Notes: generated by a model not told the origin, from the letters alone. 64,000 nt of DNA from Hygrocybe punicea (GCA_963556145.1 OY744471.1:3961590-4025589); one strand, 5' to 3'; positions 22,151-35,210 are shown, numbered from the stretch's first letter. Program-made: numbers and translations.

Positions 22151-23279
22151 TGCACCCACCCCATGCTGCTGCAGGTGAGTGTTCAGTTTTATTGACTGTA
22201 TTTGAGGTGAATTGACATGGAGTGATCAGCCTGGCTTCACCCCCCACTCCCTGCCCTGCCCTCACCCAATCCAGCCCATCTCTACCTCCCTTCATCCCTC
22301 CTGCACTCCCTCAATCCATTTCCCACCCCCACCCTGCTTCCCTTCCCTTCCCAGCCTGTTCTGGCTACCCTCTCCACCTCTCTCCTTTTCCCCCCCTCCA
22401 GCCCCTTCCTTTAGCCCCCATCTACCCCCCATCTACCCCCCATCATTCTCCTGTCATCACTCTCACCACACTGTGCCTGTACCCTCTGTAGTAGCTCATT
22501 TTGAATGATATTGACATTTATTTTGATTTAATTTAATTTAATTGAACTTATTAATTATTAATTAATGATCATTTAGCAAGAATATAAAATGTTAGTTCCG
22601 GTCCAAAAAGCAGAGTTTAAACATTATTCCCACAATAGCGGTGGAACTGCTGCCTCATGTTTGACAGGGTCTATGGGCTCTGCCTTTGCTACTCACCACC
22701 ACTTTCACCCCACTCAGCACTTCCCCAATCTCTGTCTTCTCTTACCCCAGTATTTAGATAGCTTTAAATAGTTTTTTCCTTTAATATATCACCACCTAAA
22801 GGTGAGCTAGGTGGGGTCCTGTGCACATGACACAGTCCAGAAAGCCATAGGTCCATAGGTAGTCAGTAGTCAGTAGTTTAAAATTGGTCTGAACTGTTGG
22901 GATTGTGCCCTTCAGTGGACCAATCTTCAGCTGACCTCTAGAACAAACGGTAGTCACTCCATTGACTGGGGCAGCATCACAACTGCAGACCAATTGGCTG
23001 AAGAATCACCTTCCTCTCTTGCCATTTCTAACCTCTGATTGGCTAATCAGAGAGAGCAGATAGAGACAGGTAACATCAACACTCCTCCTGGACCCTGGAT
23101 TTTGGTGTGTCAGGATTGGTTGTTGACCTGAACATCACATTTTATTTTTGATTGACTTTATCCTCTTTGTCCCAATGTAAGTGCCATGGTTTGCATCATA
23201 AAAACCCACTCATGACATCTGAAACTCAGGCATAACATCCAACAAACCCCTTGCAGTGCTGCACGTCAGAGTGAGTGTG
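22151..23279. other. C-rich tract and unassigned flank
   Basis: 22230-22490 is a strongly pyrimidine-rich (CCC/TCC) plus strand whose frames are compositional. 22500-23279 holds only short frames. It may be the 5' leader of the Helitron; the 5' TC terminus was not found. Confidence 0.3.
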
Positions 23280-23499
23280 ATGAATGCTAGCTGGACAGTC
23301 CTGTACATTGTTGTATTCCTCAGCAAACAGACCTTCCACCTCCACCCATCCTGCCTTTAAATTTGCCCTTCGTCAATCAAATTCAAGTGCCCCCCTACCA
23401 GGGTGGTGATCCTTTTGTCACTCCACCAAATCCCTCTGCCACAGCTGCCAGACTTGCCTTGATGACCTGAGAGCACAAGCAGCTGCTACCAGTGCTGTT

Positions 23500-26400
23500 T
23501 TGTTGCAAACAGGAAGACGATCACGTGGGAGGCCTCGAAGGGCTCCTGTTCAGGATCCTTTGCCAGCTCACACCCCTGCTCCAACTCCTTCCAGATCTGT
23601 TTTGCCACGATATTAGGTAATGTTTTCATCTTCAATTTAGTCCTTCTGCTGACTTTTCTACCCAGCCTGTTCAACAGAATGCCATTGCTGGCCCATCTAC
23701 CTTGAGACCTGCTGTGCAATGGGTGGAATATGTGAATCCAAATGTGAGTGGTGCAATGACTGGCCATCATCACTTTCTCACACAGTCTCTTTCAGAATGC
23801 TGTTGCTGGCCCATCTCATCCAAGACCTGTTGTCCAATGGGCTGAACCCATGACTCCTTATGTGAGTTGTGCAATGGCTGTCCAAAATCACACTCTCAGT
23901 CTCTTTTAGAATCCTGTTGCTGGCCCATCCAATCCAAGACCTGTGGTGCAGTGGGCTGAACCTGTGATCCCAGATGTGAGTCAATGCAATGGTTTCAATT
24001 AAATTGTTTTTAATTTTTTTGGCTCTTCAAGAATATTTGAGCCACTTGATATGAGGAGATCAGAGAATTTGTGGCAGCAAGAGAACCATCTCCACCACCA
24101 CCACCTCAATTGCCAGAAGCACACCATCCATTTGATAAAAATGCTATAATTGTCCATGACCTGGGCCATATGAACATCATCTGTCGCAATTGTGATGCTT
24201 TACACTGGGCTGCAGAGCGATTGGCAGAATCTTCTGACAAATCCCAAGTTTGGCATGTGTTGCTTCCAAGGCAAAGTCTCTCCCTCCTCTCGAACCTCTC
24301 CCTGCAGAGTTGTGCCGCCTTTATGACAACAATGATGATCAGGCATAGAAGTTCCGGAACATATCAAACAGTACAACTCAGCTTTGGCTATGACCTCTGT
24401 TGGCCAGGATGCTGGAAGGCAACTGCACATAGATTACACTGTTAATCAGGGCATCGGTCCTTGGGTTTACAAAATTCATGGCACCTGTCATCAAATCACT
24501 GGCTCCTTGCTGCCCCAAGAGGGGAGACAGCCTTTCTATTCTCAGTTGTACATCTGGGATCCAAATCAGGCTCTGAACATTCACATGAACCATCGTGCAA
24601 ATGCAGACTTGGATCGTAGAACAATGTAGTTGTTGCAGGACATTCTCTATCGCAAACACCCTTCAGTGGCTCTCTATCGCCAGACAGTGGAACTCACAGA
24701 GCACATGCAACCTAATCAGGATTGCAGGATACTCCTCTGCTTCAACAAAGACTGTGACCACCGTCGCTACAATCTCTCTGGCACTCAAAACAGAGAGATC
24801 ACAGTCATAATCCCTAGCAAAGGTGATAGAACTACTGAGCCACATGATATTATCCTTTACAGGAGGAGTGGTGGTCTTAGACGCATTAGTGACATGAGTC
24901 CTTTATACCAGTCTCTGCACTTTGTCTTGCTCTTCCCTACCGGTCAGCTTGGATGGCATAACAAACTCTATTGTGTTCATAAGGATGATGAGCAGCCAGA
25001 AGGTGGTCATGTCATCACTGTTAGAGCCAGGCGCAAAAAACTCTCCATGATAGAGTACTTTGCCTACCACTTGCATCCCTGTCAAAATGAATCAAACCAC
25101 ATTTTCAAGGCAGGCTGTCTCTTTCAGGAGTACGTTGTTGATTCTTGGGCTTCTGCAGAGCAATACAGCCTCAATTGGTACACACTTAACCAGACTACAA
25201 TCCGTTCAGAGTTGTACAGTGATCTTGCATATGCAGTGGCCCAGGATCCCAGTCTTGATGGTCAACAAAGGGGAAAGTGTCTCATTCTTCCCTCTTCATT
25301 CACAGGTGGCACTCGTGCCATGGTTCAAAATCTCCAAGATGCCCTCGCCAGAAATCATTATTTTGGAGGTGCCGACTTCTTCTTAACCATGACAGCGGAT
25401 CCAAACTGGTCAGAGATTAAGAGAGAGCTGCTGCCTAGACAGACAGCAGGAGACAGGCCTGACTTGGTCACCCGTGTCTTCAAAGCAAAGGCTGCTCAGT
25501 TGTGGGATGATATTTTCAAGCATGGTGTCCTTGATGCTGCTGTGGGTTGTGTCTGGACTATTGAGTTTCAGAAGAGAGGTCTGCCTCACATGCACATGAT
25601 CATCTTTCTTGACTGTGATAGCAAGCTTCACACCCCAGAGGAGATCGATAGCCTGATTTCTGCAGAGTTTCCTGACAAAGACACTCAACCTGAGCTTTAC
25701 AAATTGGTCTGCAAGCATATGGTACATGGTCCCTGTGGTCCAGACAATCCAAATGCACCTTGCATGAAGGATGGAAAGTGCTCAAAGGGTTTCCCAAAGC
25801 AGTTCCATGATGCCACCACTGTTGCTGAGGATTCTTATGCCACCTACAGGAGGAGAGATGGTGGCAGGAAGCACACTGTCAGAGGCAAAGAGGTCAACAA
25901 TCGCTGGATCATTCCTTATTCTCCATGGTTTCTGTTCTGCTATCGGTGCCATATTAATCTGGAGTCAGTCTTTTCCATAAAGTTAATAAAGTACATTTAC
26001 AAGTATGTCTACAAGGGACATGACCGTACCACCATGCAGTTCGGCACAGCCCAGGATGAGGTCCAGCTATACCTTGATACCCACTATGTCTGCTCATGTG
26101 AGGGTTTTTGGCGAATAGCCCAGTTCTCAACCCATGAAGAGTTTTCTCCTGTCTACCACCTCGAAGTTCACCTACCTCAGCAGCAGAACATCACTTATGT
26201 TCCAGAACCTGGCCAAAACATGCAGGAAGTCTTGGACCATGCCAAGGATACATCTCTCATGGGATACTTTAAAGCAAATCAGGCTCATGCAGCAGCTCGC
26301 AATATCCTTTACCAGGACTTCCCTGGGCACTTTGTCTGGAATGAATCCAAGCATCTGTGGACTGTCCGAAAACAAGGCTTTGCAATTGGGAGAATGTACT

Positions 26401-28331
26401 ATGCTCATCCAACTGCTGGTGAACGCTTCTACCTTCGGCTCCTCCTTACTTCAGTCAAGGGTGCTACCTCTTTTGAGCACCTGCGCATGGTTGATGGTGT
26501 CCTTCATTCTACATTCAAGCAGGCTTGCCTTGCATTGGGTCTTCTTGAGGATGATCAGGAGTGGATTCAGTGTTTCAATGAGGCCAGCACCATGCAAACA
26601 GGTTCTCAGCTCCACCACCTCTTTGTCACCATCCTTTGCGATTGTGGTCCAGCTCAGCCAGAACTTCTTTGGGACCAGTTCAGGGTGCACATATGCGATG
26701 ACTTGAAAGATGCTCTTCATCATAGAGGCATTCAGGAACCCAATGACAACCAGGTCTATGATTATGGCCTGTATCTCATTGAGCACATGTTGAGGTTCAA
26801 GGAGAAATCTTTGAAGGACTATGACCCTATGCCTGAGCCACAGGAGGATTGGGATCAGCAGTTTTGAAATCACCTTATCTTGGAACAAAGAGACTATGAT
26901 CCAGAACAGCAGGCTGTTCTTGCCCAAGCACGCATCCCTACCCTCAATCCGGATCAACGTGCTGCATTTGATGATATCATGCAAGTAGTTACTACCCACT
27001 CTGGCCAGTGCTACTTCCTTCATGGCTCTGGTGGAACTGGCAAGACCTACATATACAATACACTTTGCTACGCACTCCATTCCCAGGCAAAGATTGTACT
27101 GTGTACTGCTTCATCTGGCATCACTGCCCTCCTGCTCATCAGAGGTTGCACCACTCATTCCTGTTGTAAGATTCCCATCATCCTCCATGAAGATTCTATC
27201 TGCAATATCTCTAAGAATTCTCTTGAGGCAGACCTTTTCAGAGCAACTGATCTCATCATTATTGATGAGATCCCCATGCAGCATCGCCATGCTGTGGAGA
27301 CTCTTGATAGAACTCTCCAGGATATTCTCAACTCCAACAAGATCTTTGGAGGGATCTCTGTCGTCTTTGATGGTGACTAGAAGCAGATCCTGCCTATTGT
27401 TATCAAGGGTTCATGTCCTCAGATTGTAGGTGCATGTCTTCAGCGGTCCAGGATTTGGGAGCAGCTCAAGGTCTTGAAACTCAACACCAACATGCATCTC
27501 ATGCAAGGAAACCAGGAGGAGAATGACTTTGCTAAGTGGCAGCTGGAAGTTGGTAGTGGGAAACACACTGACAATGACAACAATGTCAACATCCCTCCTA
27601 AATTCCAGCTCCCACAAAACACAGTCGAGGCTCTCATCACTCACATTTACCCTGGCATAAATCTCCTCCCTCATCCTTCAGATGCCTACTTTGCAGAGCG
27701 CTCCATCCTCTCAGCTCGCAATGATGATGTCCATGAGTTACTGGTAAACAAGAGATTACTTACAGACTTTCCAGGCCAAAAAAAGATTTTCCACAGTGTT
27801 GATACAATTAAAGATACTGGCAATCAAGATGTCATGTATCCTGTGGAATATCTTAACAGCATAAATCTCTCTGGAATGCCTGTTGCAAAGCTGGCTCTCA
27901 AAGTTGGTGTTCCCATTATGGTTTTGTGAAATCTCAATTTTCAGCAAGGTGTATGCAATGGTTCCAGGGGCATAGTAACTCGCTTCGCTAATCATGTCAT
28001 TGAAATTCATCTCCTCACTGATGATCATGCTGACAAGCATGTCTTCATTCCTCGCTTAAAGATAGAACCTTCAGATACTCAACTTCCTTTTCAATTTTCA
28101 CACTTTCAATTTGCATTGTCTCTTGCTTTCATTATGACCATCAATAAAGCTCAGGGTCAATCTCTCAAACTCGCTGGTTTAGATTTTAGAACTCCTCCTT
28201 TCGCTCATGGACAATTCTATGTCACAGTTTCAAGAGCTACTTCAGTAAATAGTTTAAAAATAATTTGGGATCCTAAATTACCAGCTCCAACCACAAAGAA
28301 TATCGTATATCCTGAAGTATTATTAGATTAG
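23500..28331 (+). pseudogene. Helitron Rep/helicase transposase, inactivated
   Basis: From 24630 to 28331 one frame (starts divisible by three) runs through the whole protein, broken by stops at 26865-26867 (TGA), 27378-27380 (TAG) and 27927-27929 (TGA), plus a TAG at 24627. The Rep part has the HUH motif in RGLPHMHMIIFL (HMH at 25587-25595) and the tyrosine motif KYIYKYVYKGHD near 25990. The helicase has Walker A GSGGTGKT at 27024-27047, Walker B LIIIDEIPM, and late motifs INKAQGQSLKLAGLDF and VTVSRATS. Upstream, HDLGHMNIICRNCDALHW is typical of these proteins, but that part carries two or more frameshifts (near 24240 and 24360) and TGA codons near 24037. It would be nuclear and self-mobilising if intact; it is clearly dead. 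Confidence 0.88.
23666..24031 (+). repeat. Tandemly duplicated 66-nt exons with introns in Helitron 5' region
   Basis: Three consecutive exon copies (66-nt core at 23678-23743, then 23796-23861 and 23910-23975) encode variants of NxVAGPSxPRPVVQWAEP. Each is followed by its own intron (23744-23795, 23862-23909, 23976-24031) with a GTGAGT donor and an AG acceptor after a pyrimidine tract. All exons are phase 0 and 66 nt long, so copy number can change without shifting the frame. Confidence 0.8.
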
Positions 28332-28383
28332 CATTTTGTATTTTATACTTCAATATATGTACCTTTTCCTCCTAGCACTTTGA

Positions 28384-28427
28384 ATCCCGTCCTTGACGGG
28401 ATCAGACCCTACGGGTCCTAAACCTAG
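28384..28427 (+). other. Helitron 3' terminus: double hairpin plus CTAG
   Basis: A perfect 8-bp stem ATCCCGTC/GACGGGAT (28384-28402) is followed by a second 5-bp stem GACCC/GGGTC (28405-28417), ten bases, then CTAG at 28424-28427 and T. This matches the hairpin-plus-CTRR|T rule for Helitrons. Confidence 0.9.
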
Positions 28428-28599
28428 TGTTATTCTCCAGTATCAGAAGTGGAATCATATCTCTTGCCCAAAAAGATTTTGTCTAGGCAATCAACTTTAT
28501 TAATTCATTAATTCATTATGAATCCTCACTGAACCAGGTCTGATAAAGAATGAGTCTTTTAATAAATTAAAAGAACTCATAACTTCAAACAGGCAAAAT

Positions 28600-29240
28600 G
28601 AGAAAAGGATTGGATTGACATGACAGAGAAAATTGTGCGAGCAAAGTTTGAGTGTTCATATGCTGAAAGCAAGGTTTAGCTCGTTGAGAACCACATTACT
28701 CAGGAACCCATTGAGGTGAGTTCAGTGCATCAATAATGCACCTGAAACAGACTACTCACCCATGCAATAGCTGGAAAACATTTTTGATGGTCTTGCAGCG
28801 TTATCAGCACTAGCCAACACAGAACTTCACAATGATCTCAAACGTTACCTGTCAGCTGATGTGGAAGATGTCTGCAATGCCCTCAGCTGGTGGTATGGGA
28901 AGCAGTTGACATATCTGAAGCTCTTCAGGATGGCTTTGGACTATTTCCTGGTAGAAATTATATGTTTCTGTACTGTTCAATTTGCTGATGGTGACTTCAG
29001 CCACATCAGTCGACGTGGAGCGTGTTTTTAGCCATGGCCATCTCATCCTTACACACACTTGAAGCCATCTCTCTGTTCAAACCACCTGTGCTCTGCTTTG
29101 CCTTGGTTGTTGGAGTCTCCTCAATCTCATGAAGGATGCTGATGTAGTCATTGTTACAAGGATGCAGGATGTCAAGGAGGACATAGAGTTTGCTTCTGGC
29201 TGGGATTCCATACCAAAGAATGTCACTGCGCTGTAGATAG
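28600..29240 (+). pseudogene. hAT transposase C-terminal relic
   Basis: Around 28860-28950 the sequence reads NALSWWYGKQLTYLKLFRMA, followed after a short interruption by ATSVDVERVFSHGHLILTHT (29000-29060) and then ALLCLGCWSLLNLMKDAD. These are the hallmarks of the hAT dimerisation domain (WW, SVxxERxFS, CLxSW). The interruption at about 28947-28995 looks like an intron with a GTAGAA start but does not restore the frame exactly. There are in-frame stops, for example near 29062. Only the last part of the gene is present; the first part may have been removed or displaced by the adjacent Helitron. Confidence 0.7.
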
Positions 29241-29574
29241 TCTTGTCTCATTTTGTTTCTGTCCAAATCTGTCCAAATCTGTGCTATTATCCGTATCCAG
29301 CATCCACATGATGAGTACAGATATTGATGGATATGGATATGGATAGCCTCAGATGTATCCACAGATTATCTGTGCAATAGCCTAGATAGTGTTCCCTCAA
29401 CTTGGCTGGTGAGGAAAAGCTGATCCCAGTTCTGATTTTTTGGTTCACAACCAGCTTTCTCACAGGCTGATATTTTGTAGCTATAAGTAGGAACAGAGAC
29501 ACAGGATCCAAGGGGAAGATTCTGGGGGTAAGTATATCTCGTAAGCTCATATAACCATTGTGCCTAACTAATCC

Positions 29575-30078
29575 ATGGTACATGCAGTCATTCCAGATGC
29601 AGCAGTGCAATGCATGCATGACTGCCAATGTGGTCTGTCACAGGATCAAGGGGTATGCATGCGATTGATGCAAGTGACTCAAACAATGGTGTGGGTTGTT
29701 GACGAAGAGGCTGGCCACTGGAGCCGGGCAAGTGAGATGAAAAGGGAAGAAAATGTGGGGAGTCCAGAGAGGAATATCATTGTGAAGAAAGTACCCAAGG
29801 CTGTGAAGAAGCCCAAGTTGTGGGCAGGAGAGGTGTCGACAAGCAAATGGACTCTATCTGACATTGATCCAGATATGGAATCGGAGCAGGACAAGGGCAA
29901 TCAAAGGAATCTGTTCAAGCACCTGTGGATCAGAGCCGGAATCAATGAACACATGCAGGCGGTATGGGATATGACCACAGAAACACAATGGGAGATTTCA
30001 ACAATGGTGGACAGCCTGTTGGAATACATCATGGAAGTCCATACAAGGCTAACCCACTGGACAATGAAACTGAACTGA
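29575..30078 (+). CDS. Hypothetical ORF, 167 codons
   Basis: An open frame encoding a charged protein with KKVPKAVKKPKLWAGEVS and an acidic segment. No domain is recognised and no introns are needed. It lies between transposon relics, so it may be a fragment of one of them. Confidence 0.25.
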   Translation: MVHAVIPDAAVQCMHDCQCGLSQDQGVCMRLMQVTQTMVWVVDEEAGHWSRASEMKREENVGSPERNIIVKKVPKAVKKPKLWAGEVSTSKWTLSDIDPDMESEQDKGNQRNLFKHLWIRAGINEHMQAVWDMTTETQWEISTMVDSLLEYIMEVHTRLTHWTMKLN

Positions 30079-31200
30079 TTGCACACAAACCAGGCCTACA
30101 TATTTGGGCAACTCGACATGATCAGTACAAAGGTAGAAGAGATGAAATGGAAATAAAGGGGAAATGGATGGAAAGGGGTGGAGAATGGAATGGAGAACAA
30201 TGTACATATATGTAATATAAGGTAAATAATAAAATTGTGGGTGGAATAGGAAGTAAGACTATAATCAGTGAGAGCCAAAAGAATAAGGAAGGTGGAAATA
30301 TAAACAATCTGGTGGTCAAGGGGAGGACAGCACCAGAAGACAACAGAAATGGAATGAAACTAGAAACAGAGAGAACTAGAAATTGAAATGAAAGAATAAA
30401 TAAACAGGATATGGAAACAAGAATTGGAGGTGGAACGAAAGGTGGAAATGCAAAAATAATCAATGGAAATGAATCTTCATCCCCACAAGAGTTTCTGAAA
30501 GAAGGTCAGAGGCAGAACAACAAGAGGAGACAGAGGCCTTTTTGCAAAAATTTGAGTGAGGTGTCAAGGGGGTGGAGGTCCAATGAATGATGACAAAAGA
30601 TGATGAAGGTGAAAATGAGGAATAAAATAAAATTGAGAACCAGAGTACCAACACCAACATGATCCCATACATCGGGTGTGCCACATGATGGGTCTGAAGA
30701 TGACGAGGTGCCCCAAGTGGGCAAAGGCAGAACCCGGAATAAAACAGGATGGGAAACGACAAGGGGTGACTGGGGTGGAGGGGGTAACAGATCTGGAATA
30801 CAAACAGGGACTTTCAACCTGCACTGCCCAACACATGACAGCATGACGTGACACTACCAAACTGTCTACCTCCACCACCCAACCACCCACTGTCCAGCAC
30901 CAACCACCCAACACCACCTCCACACCGACCACTGCACATCCCACCACTCCAAGGCACCACACATCCCACCATTCACCGTGCACCGCATATCCCACTACCA
31001 CCCACTGCTGCGAGTCACTGTTCACATCCTGCCACTCACTGTGCACCTTACCATTCACCGCTTGCTGTTCACCACACACCAAGCACCTGCCCACATCCCA
31101 CCGCTCATATCCCACCTCTCACATTCCACTGCTTACCACTGTTGTTGTTTTCGGGGTAGTACATGATGCTCAGAACTGGCCATTTTGTGAGCAATGATTA
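30079..31200. other. Purine-rich then C-rich low-complexity stretch
   Basis: 30140-30640 is A/G-rich on the plus strand, with GGAATGGAATGG-like words. 30860-31130 is a CCACC/CACCA-rich tract. The long frames on both strands follow from composition. No gene is supported. Confidence 0.35.
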
Positions 31201-31320
31201 ACTATTACTTAGCAACACAGAGTGCATTTACAAATGTAATTAAACATATATCTATCAAATACTGTATGTCTGAAATTGATGTGATTTCAACTGCGGTGAA
31301 AATGCTTGATTGCTCACTGT

Positions 31321-34024
31321 TCAAAGTGGCTCCTCTGATTCTGATTCTGAGTCCAAGCTGACTGGCATTGTAAATGGAGGTGAAATCAATGACCCGCGAT
31401 CTGCAAGAGCTTCTTGAGGTAAAGCGACAGATTTGGATGATGGTGTCCACTCTGGTATCCGTAATTTGAGCCTTGGACTAATATGTGGTGTGACAATGTC
31501 ATGTGCTGAAGGGTCTGTTGAGAGGTGAAGGAATGTGCATATTTGGTTGGCCAGGTCATCCTCTGCTAAAATGAGCTCTTGATATGCAGTAACCACAGCA
31601 TTCAAGACTGGAATGTCACCACCAATTTCCAGTACTGGTAGTGAAATCAAGTCCATGTCAAGGATGTTGAGTCCAGCTGTTGAAAGTGGGCTGGGCTGAT
31701 TGCTATCATAAGGCATGAATTCTAATAACAGATTGACAGGAAGATCCTTTAGGATCATGCTTGAATCCATAGCATGATCGCACATGTCGAGGCTGGGTGA
31801 GGAGGGTGCCTGTTGAGCCATGAGATGTATGGTGAGGTCAATTTCTTCCACATCATCTCCATTACATGCTGTACCATCGTCATCTTCATTCTCCTCATGC
31901 TTGTCATCGTAGTTGTCAGCTTGAAGTTGCTGCAAGAATGATTTCTCAATTTCTGTTGATAGTTCATCAACTGCAATGTCTGCATCAGCCACCATCTGTG
32001 ACTGCTGACATGGTGGAATTAGAGATGTCAAATTGTTGGATTAGTCATGATTAGTGCAAGCTGCATTCCGCATGTCTTCAAAATGGTCTGTCTGCTTTCT
32101 CCATTCAGTGTACTTGGCAAAGAAATTAGCTAAAACTCGAGTGACCATTGTGAGGCACCATACATCCACTTGTGGTAGCCATCCTGATCGCATGTATGCA
32201 GCATAGTATTTCACCTTCATCCACCCATTAAACGACTCCAGGTGATTTGTGGTATGTGAAATTTTGTGAATGGGGGCACCAAGTCTATGTGCTGCCTCGA
32301 TTGCACCAGCTTTCGACCATGACAGGTAGCAAAAGGTACGTTTGCAGGTAGACTAAAAAGGCCAGACCGCCTTTTGACTGCTGTTTGGCAAGTGTGCTAC
32401 TTCCTTGACCTCCAAGTGCACGAAACTGCACAGCTTCTTCATTATATGCAGTGATAGCATCTCGATATTCTGTGATCTTCTTGAGCAAACACATGAGCAG
32501 TGACCCAAGACACTTTCAGACCTCTTGACATTCTGGACCTTTCGGAATGACATTCAAGTAGCAGATTAGCCTATTGTGCCAGGATTGCCAGATATGAAAA
32601 GAGCACAGGAGAAGATGAATCAATGGCCAAATCTTTTGTAGTGCTTTTTGCTCGCAAGTATCACTGTCTGTGTTCCCAACACATATTTCAAATGCTTCCT
32701 TTCCTTCATTCACTCCCATCCCATCCTTCCAGCATCTAAGGAGTTCTGTAAAAATTTCTCCATCATATGATGCATGTGTTGCTTTTGCTTGTTTCAAGGC
32801 TGTGAATAACATGAGCGCAATGGGGATCCCAACACCTTGATTGTTGATCACCATAAGAATGAACACCAAAACTTTAGCAGAACAGACACCAAATGTGCCA
32901 TCCATAAGGACCTGTTGCTTGTGCCCATATTTCCATGCCATTCAACGCTGCTCTGGAGTGGATAAGATTAGCACAAAGTGATCATTCACATCATTGCTAA
33001 GATGTCAATAATAAATGTATGACTCTGTGAGAAGCGCAGTTGGCGGCTGTAGATTGTCTGACCAAAACCACTTCTCCAGGTTCCCAACAGCCCCTGACCA
33101 CTTCATGAGCTAATGTTCAATATAGCGATGTAGATTCATACCGGGTTAGTGTACCAGTAGTGTGAGTCACCAGGTGAATTGCCCCAATGATCAGATGCCC
33201 ACTTGCAGCAAAGGATTCAGATCTGATTGATTGGAACTAAATCATTTGAAGTGCATATGCTTGCAAATCTGGATGCAGTGCAATTCTTGGCTTTTGAGCC
33301 ATAAGCAAAAGTCCATCACACAATGCAGAGTGCTCCAGCATGCCGGCAACCTCATCAATGACTATCAATTGTTTGTCTGTCTCCATATTATAGTAGATTT
33401 TAATGATGAATAACCAGACACATACTTTTCAGATTGTTTTCATTGTGTGTTGTGATTACCTGTGCATACATCCAACACTCCACATTCTCCCAGCCTGTTT
33501 GTCAAGTTTTTGCTGCATTCTGCCCACTTTCATGATCTGTTCCACACAGGCATTGGGAAAGCCGAGTCCATCAGGTATACTTCTTGTCAGGTCCGCATTT
33601 CTTGTGCTTACTATGTCGGATTGCAAGTTTTGACCATACATCATGGTTGCTCTCATCAGGAATGTGGATTCTGAGATTCATGATTATTTGGAATGCTGAA
33701 TCTACAAGTCAATATGGGTTTCCAGTACACATTCTGGGCAAAATCAATGATTACTCACTTTGCTCCTCTACCTTGTGCTTGAATCAATGTTTATCAACAC
33801 CAACCTCTTGCATGTGGCCCTGTAAGTGACTCCACACATCATCTGAGAGCTTGAGGTGCTTGGGTACTGAATATGATGATTGAGGTGAGGCCTTCAATTT
33901 CAGTAAATTAGTTGGGATTGAAAATGGGAGTGCCATCAGCACTGGGTTTCGAATTTGTAAGGAAGTGAATCATACAGCCATGGGCTGGTGTAGTGAGTGA
34001 AGGATGTGGTGTGGATGTTGACAT
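31321..34024 (-). pseudogene. MULE-type transposase, inactivated
   Basis: Read on the minus strand, an amino-terminal region (about 34024-33000, with words such as HLQGHMQEVGVDKH) carries several stops. It is followed by the catalytic domain: QQVLMDGTFGVCSAKVLVFI, the acidic motif VGNTDSDTCEQKALQKIWP and the zinc-like CSFHIWQSWHN (32941-32516). Next come KQQSKGGLAFLVYLQ, TTNHLESFNG and YAAYMRSGWLPQVDVW in shifting frames (32500-32060), then an acidic serine-rich tail (32031-31321). This is the order of the MULE/Mutator transposases common in Agaricomycetes. Direct defects are in-frame stops near 32942, 33010 and 33120 and frameshifts near 32520 and 32330. Confidence 0.7.
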
Positions 34025-34135
34025 CCCACAGCACACTGCAGACCACTATCTACTATATATCTAGTATGAATCTACTGATTGGTCGGTATTTGAGCAGAGA
34101 TTTAATTTAGGTTGAGCGGTTGAGCGATGTGAGTT

Positions 34136-35190
34136 TTAATTCCCACAAACAGGTACAGGATACTCAACCAATTTGGATGGAATCTCTATATACTGGGACA
34201 GAAGACAATATGGCAGCAATAATGAGGACAGAATGTCTATATCTGGAGAATCCAGACCAAATTGGAGTGTGTCCAGCATGAGTTCATAGATGGAAGGTGG
34301 AGGGGATGAAACTGGAGACAATATGGATGAAAGAGGAAATGGAATGGACAAATCAGGAATGGGACTGGAGGGTACAAAGGAATTGATGACCAGTATTGAT
34401 AAATCAGGAAGGGGCTCAGATGGGGTCAACATGGGACTGGACAACAAAACCTGTAAACAAATAACAGTTTTGATGGGCAATGGAGTGGACATGGATGGAG
34501 ATACGATGATGGAGATGGAGTATACATAGGATTGGAATGAATGTAGGGGATGAAACAAATGACAGTGGGTCAAGGACAGAATCTGTTCCAGAGGCAAGAC
34601 AATAGCAATGAGTATGGGACTGGGACCAGCATCAGTACTGGAAATGGTAATGGGGAGCAAAGTGGTAATTGATTCCGGAACAGAACAGCAACTGGAAAGT
34701 AGAAACAATGTGGTGTCATGGAAAATATCAATCAGGTACGGATCATCATAGTAATGATTGTTCTTCAACATGTTGACAAAGGTCTGAGTCGAATCCATTG
34801 GCAAAATATTCTTTCTGTTGCTTGTCCAATAAATGGCTGTTGTCATACAGTACTCCAGAAATATGTATGAGGTCCTGGAAATATTGTCCTAAGTCCAATT
34901 TGTTCTCTATACCATAAGCCAATTGTTGTCTAGTCAATTGATTGAGATCTGAGATCATGTACTGAATATTGTCCATAGAACCAGGATAGAAGTCAAAAAT
35001 GGCACATTGGAAAGTGATGAAGTCCTTTGGAGAATTTTCCAAATCTGAAAGCAGGTCAGGTTGGGGAAGTTTGAGAAAGGGGTTGAAGTCATAAGCAGAG
35101 CTGAGCAATTAGAGTCAGGAACAAAGAGTAAATGTCATAAGAATTAAAGCCAACAGTGGGAGGGTATAAAAAGACAAAAGAAGACCAATG
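34136..35190 (-). pseudogene. Gypsy gag relic, frameshifted
   Basis: Frame 35108-34746 encodes a gag-like region with LTRQQLAYGIENKLDLGQYF and EYFANGFDSDLCQHVEEQS. The following frame (34846-34136) continues with HYYDDPYLIDIFHD. Together they align in layout with the gag at 60637-62028 (GFQKCLWMHVTQRLQ, DDPYPLHEIQAAA), so a frameshift lies near 34770. It is preceded on the minus strand by a primer site and an LTR. The serine/proline-rich rest has no zinc knuckle. Confidence 0.55.
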
Positions 35191-35192
35191 AA

Positions 35193-35208
35193 CTCATGGT
35201 GGGCTCCA
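35193..35208 (-). other. Putative tRNA primer-binding site
   Basis: On the minus strand TGGAGCCCACCATGAG starts two bases after the LTR end CATCACA. The same spacing and motif occur at 6573. Confidence 0.55.
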
Positions 35209-35210
35209 GT

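Larger units (their letters stand above)
23280..28427 (+). mobile_element. Decayed Helitron
   Basis: The element encodes, in order, a tandem-exon amino-terminal region, a Rep (HUH) domain and a Pif1-type helicase, and ends in a textbook Helitron terminus at 28384-28427. The 5' limit is an estimate. Helitrons move by rolling-circle replication and insert between A and T without duplication (family knowledge); the base after CTAG here is T, as expected. Confidence 0.85.

Noticed and set aside
30564..31115. Minus-strand 183-codon ORF rich in W, G and V
   Set aside because: It reads a CCACC-type low-complexity tract and has no recognisable domain.
31866..32054. Plus-strand ORFs opposite the MULE relic
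   Set aside because: They are shadow frames of the minus-strand transposase sequence.
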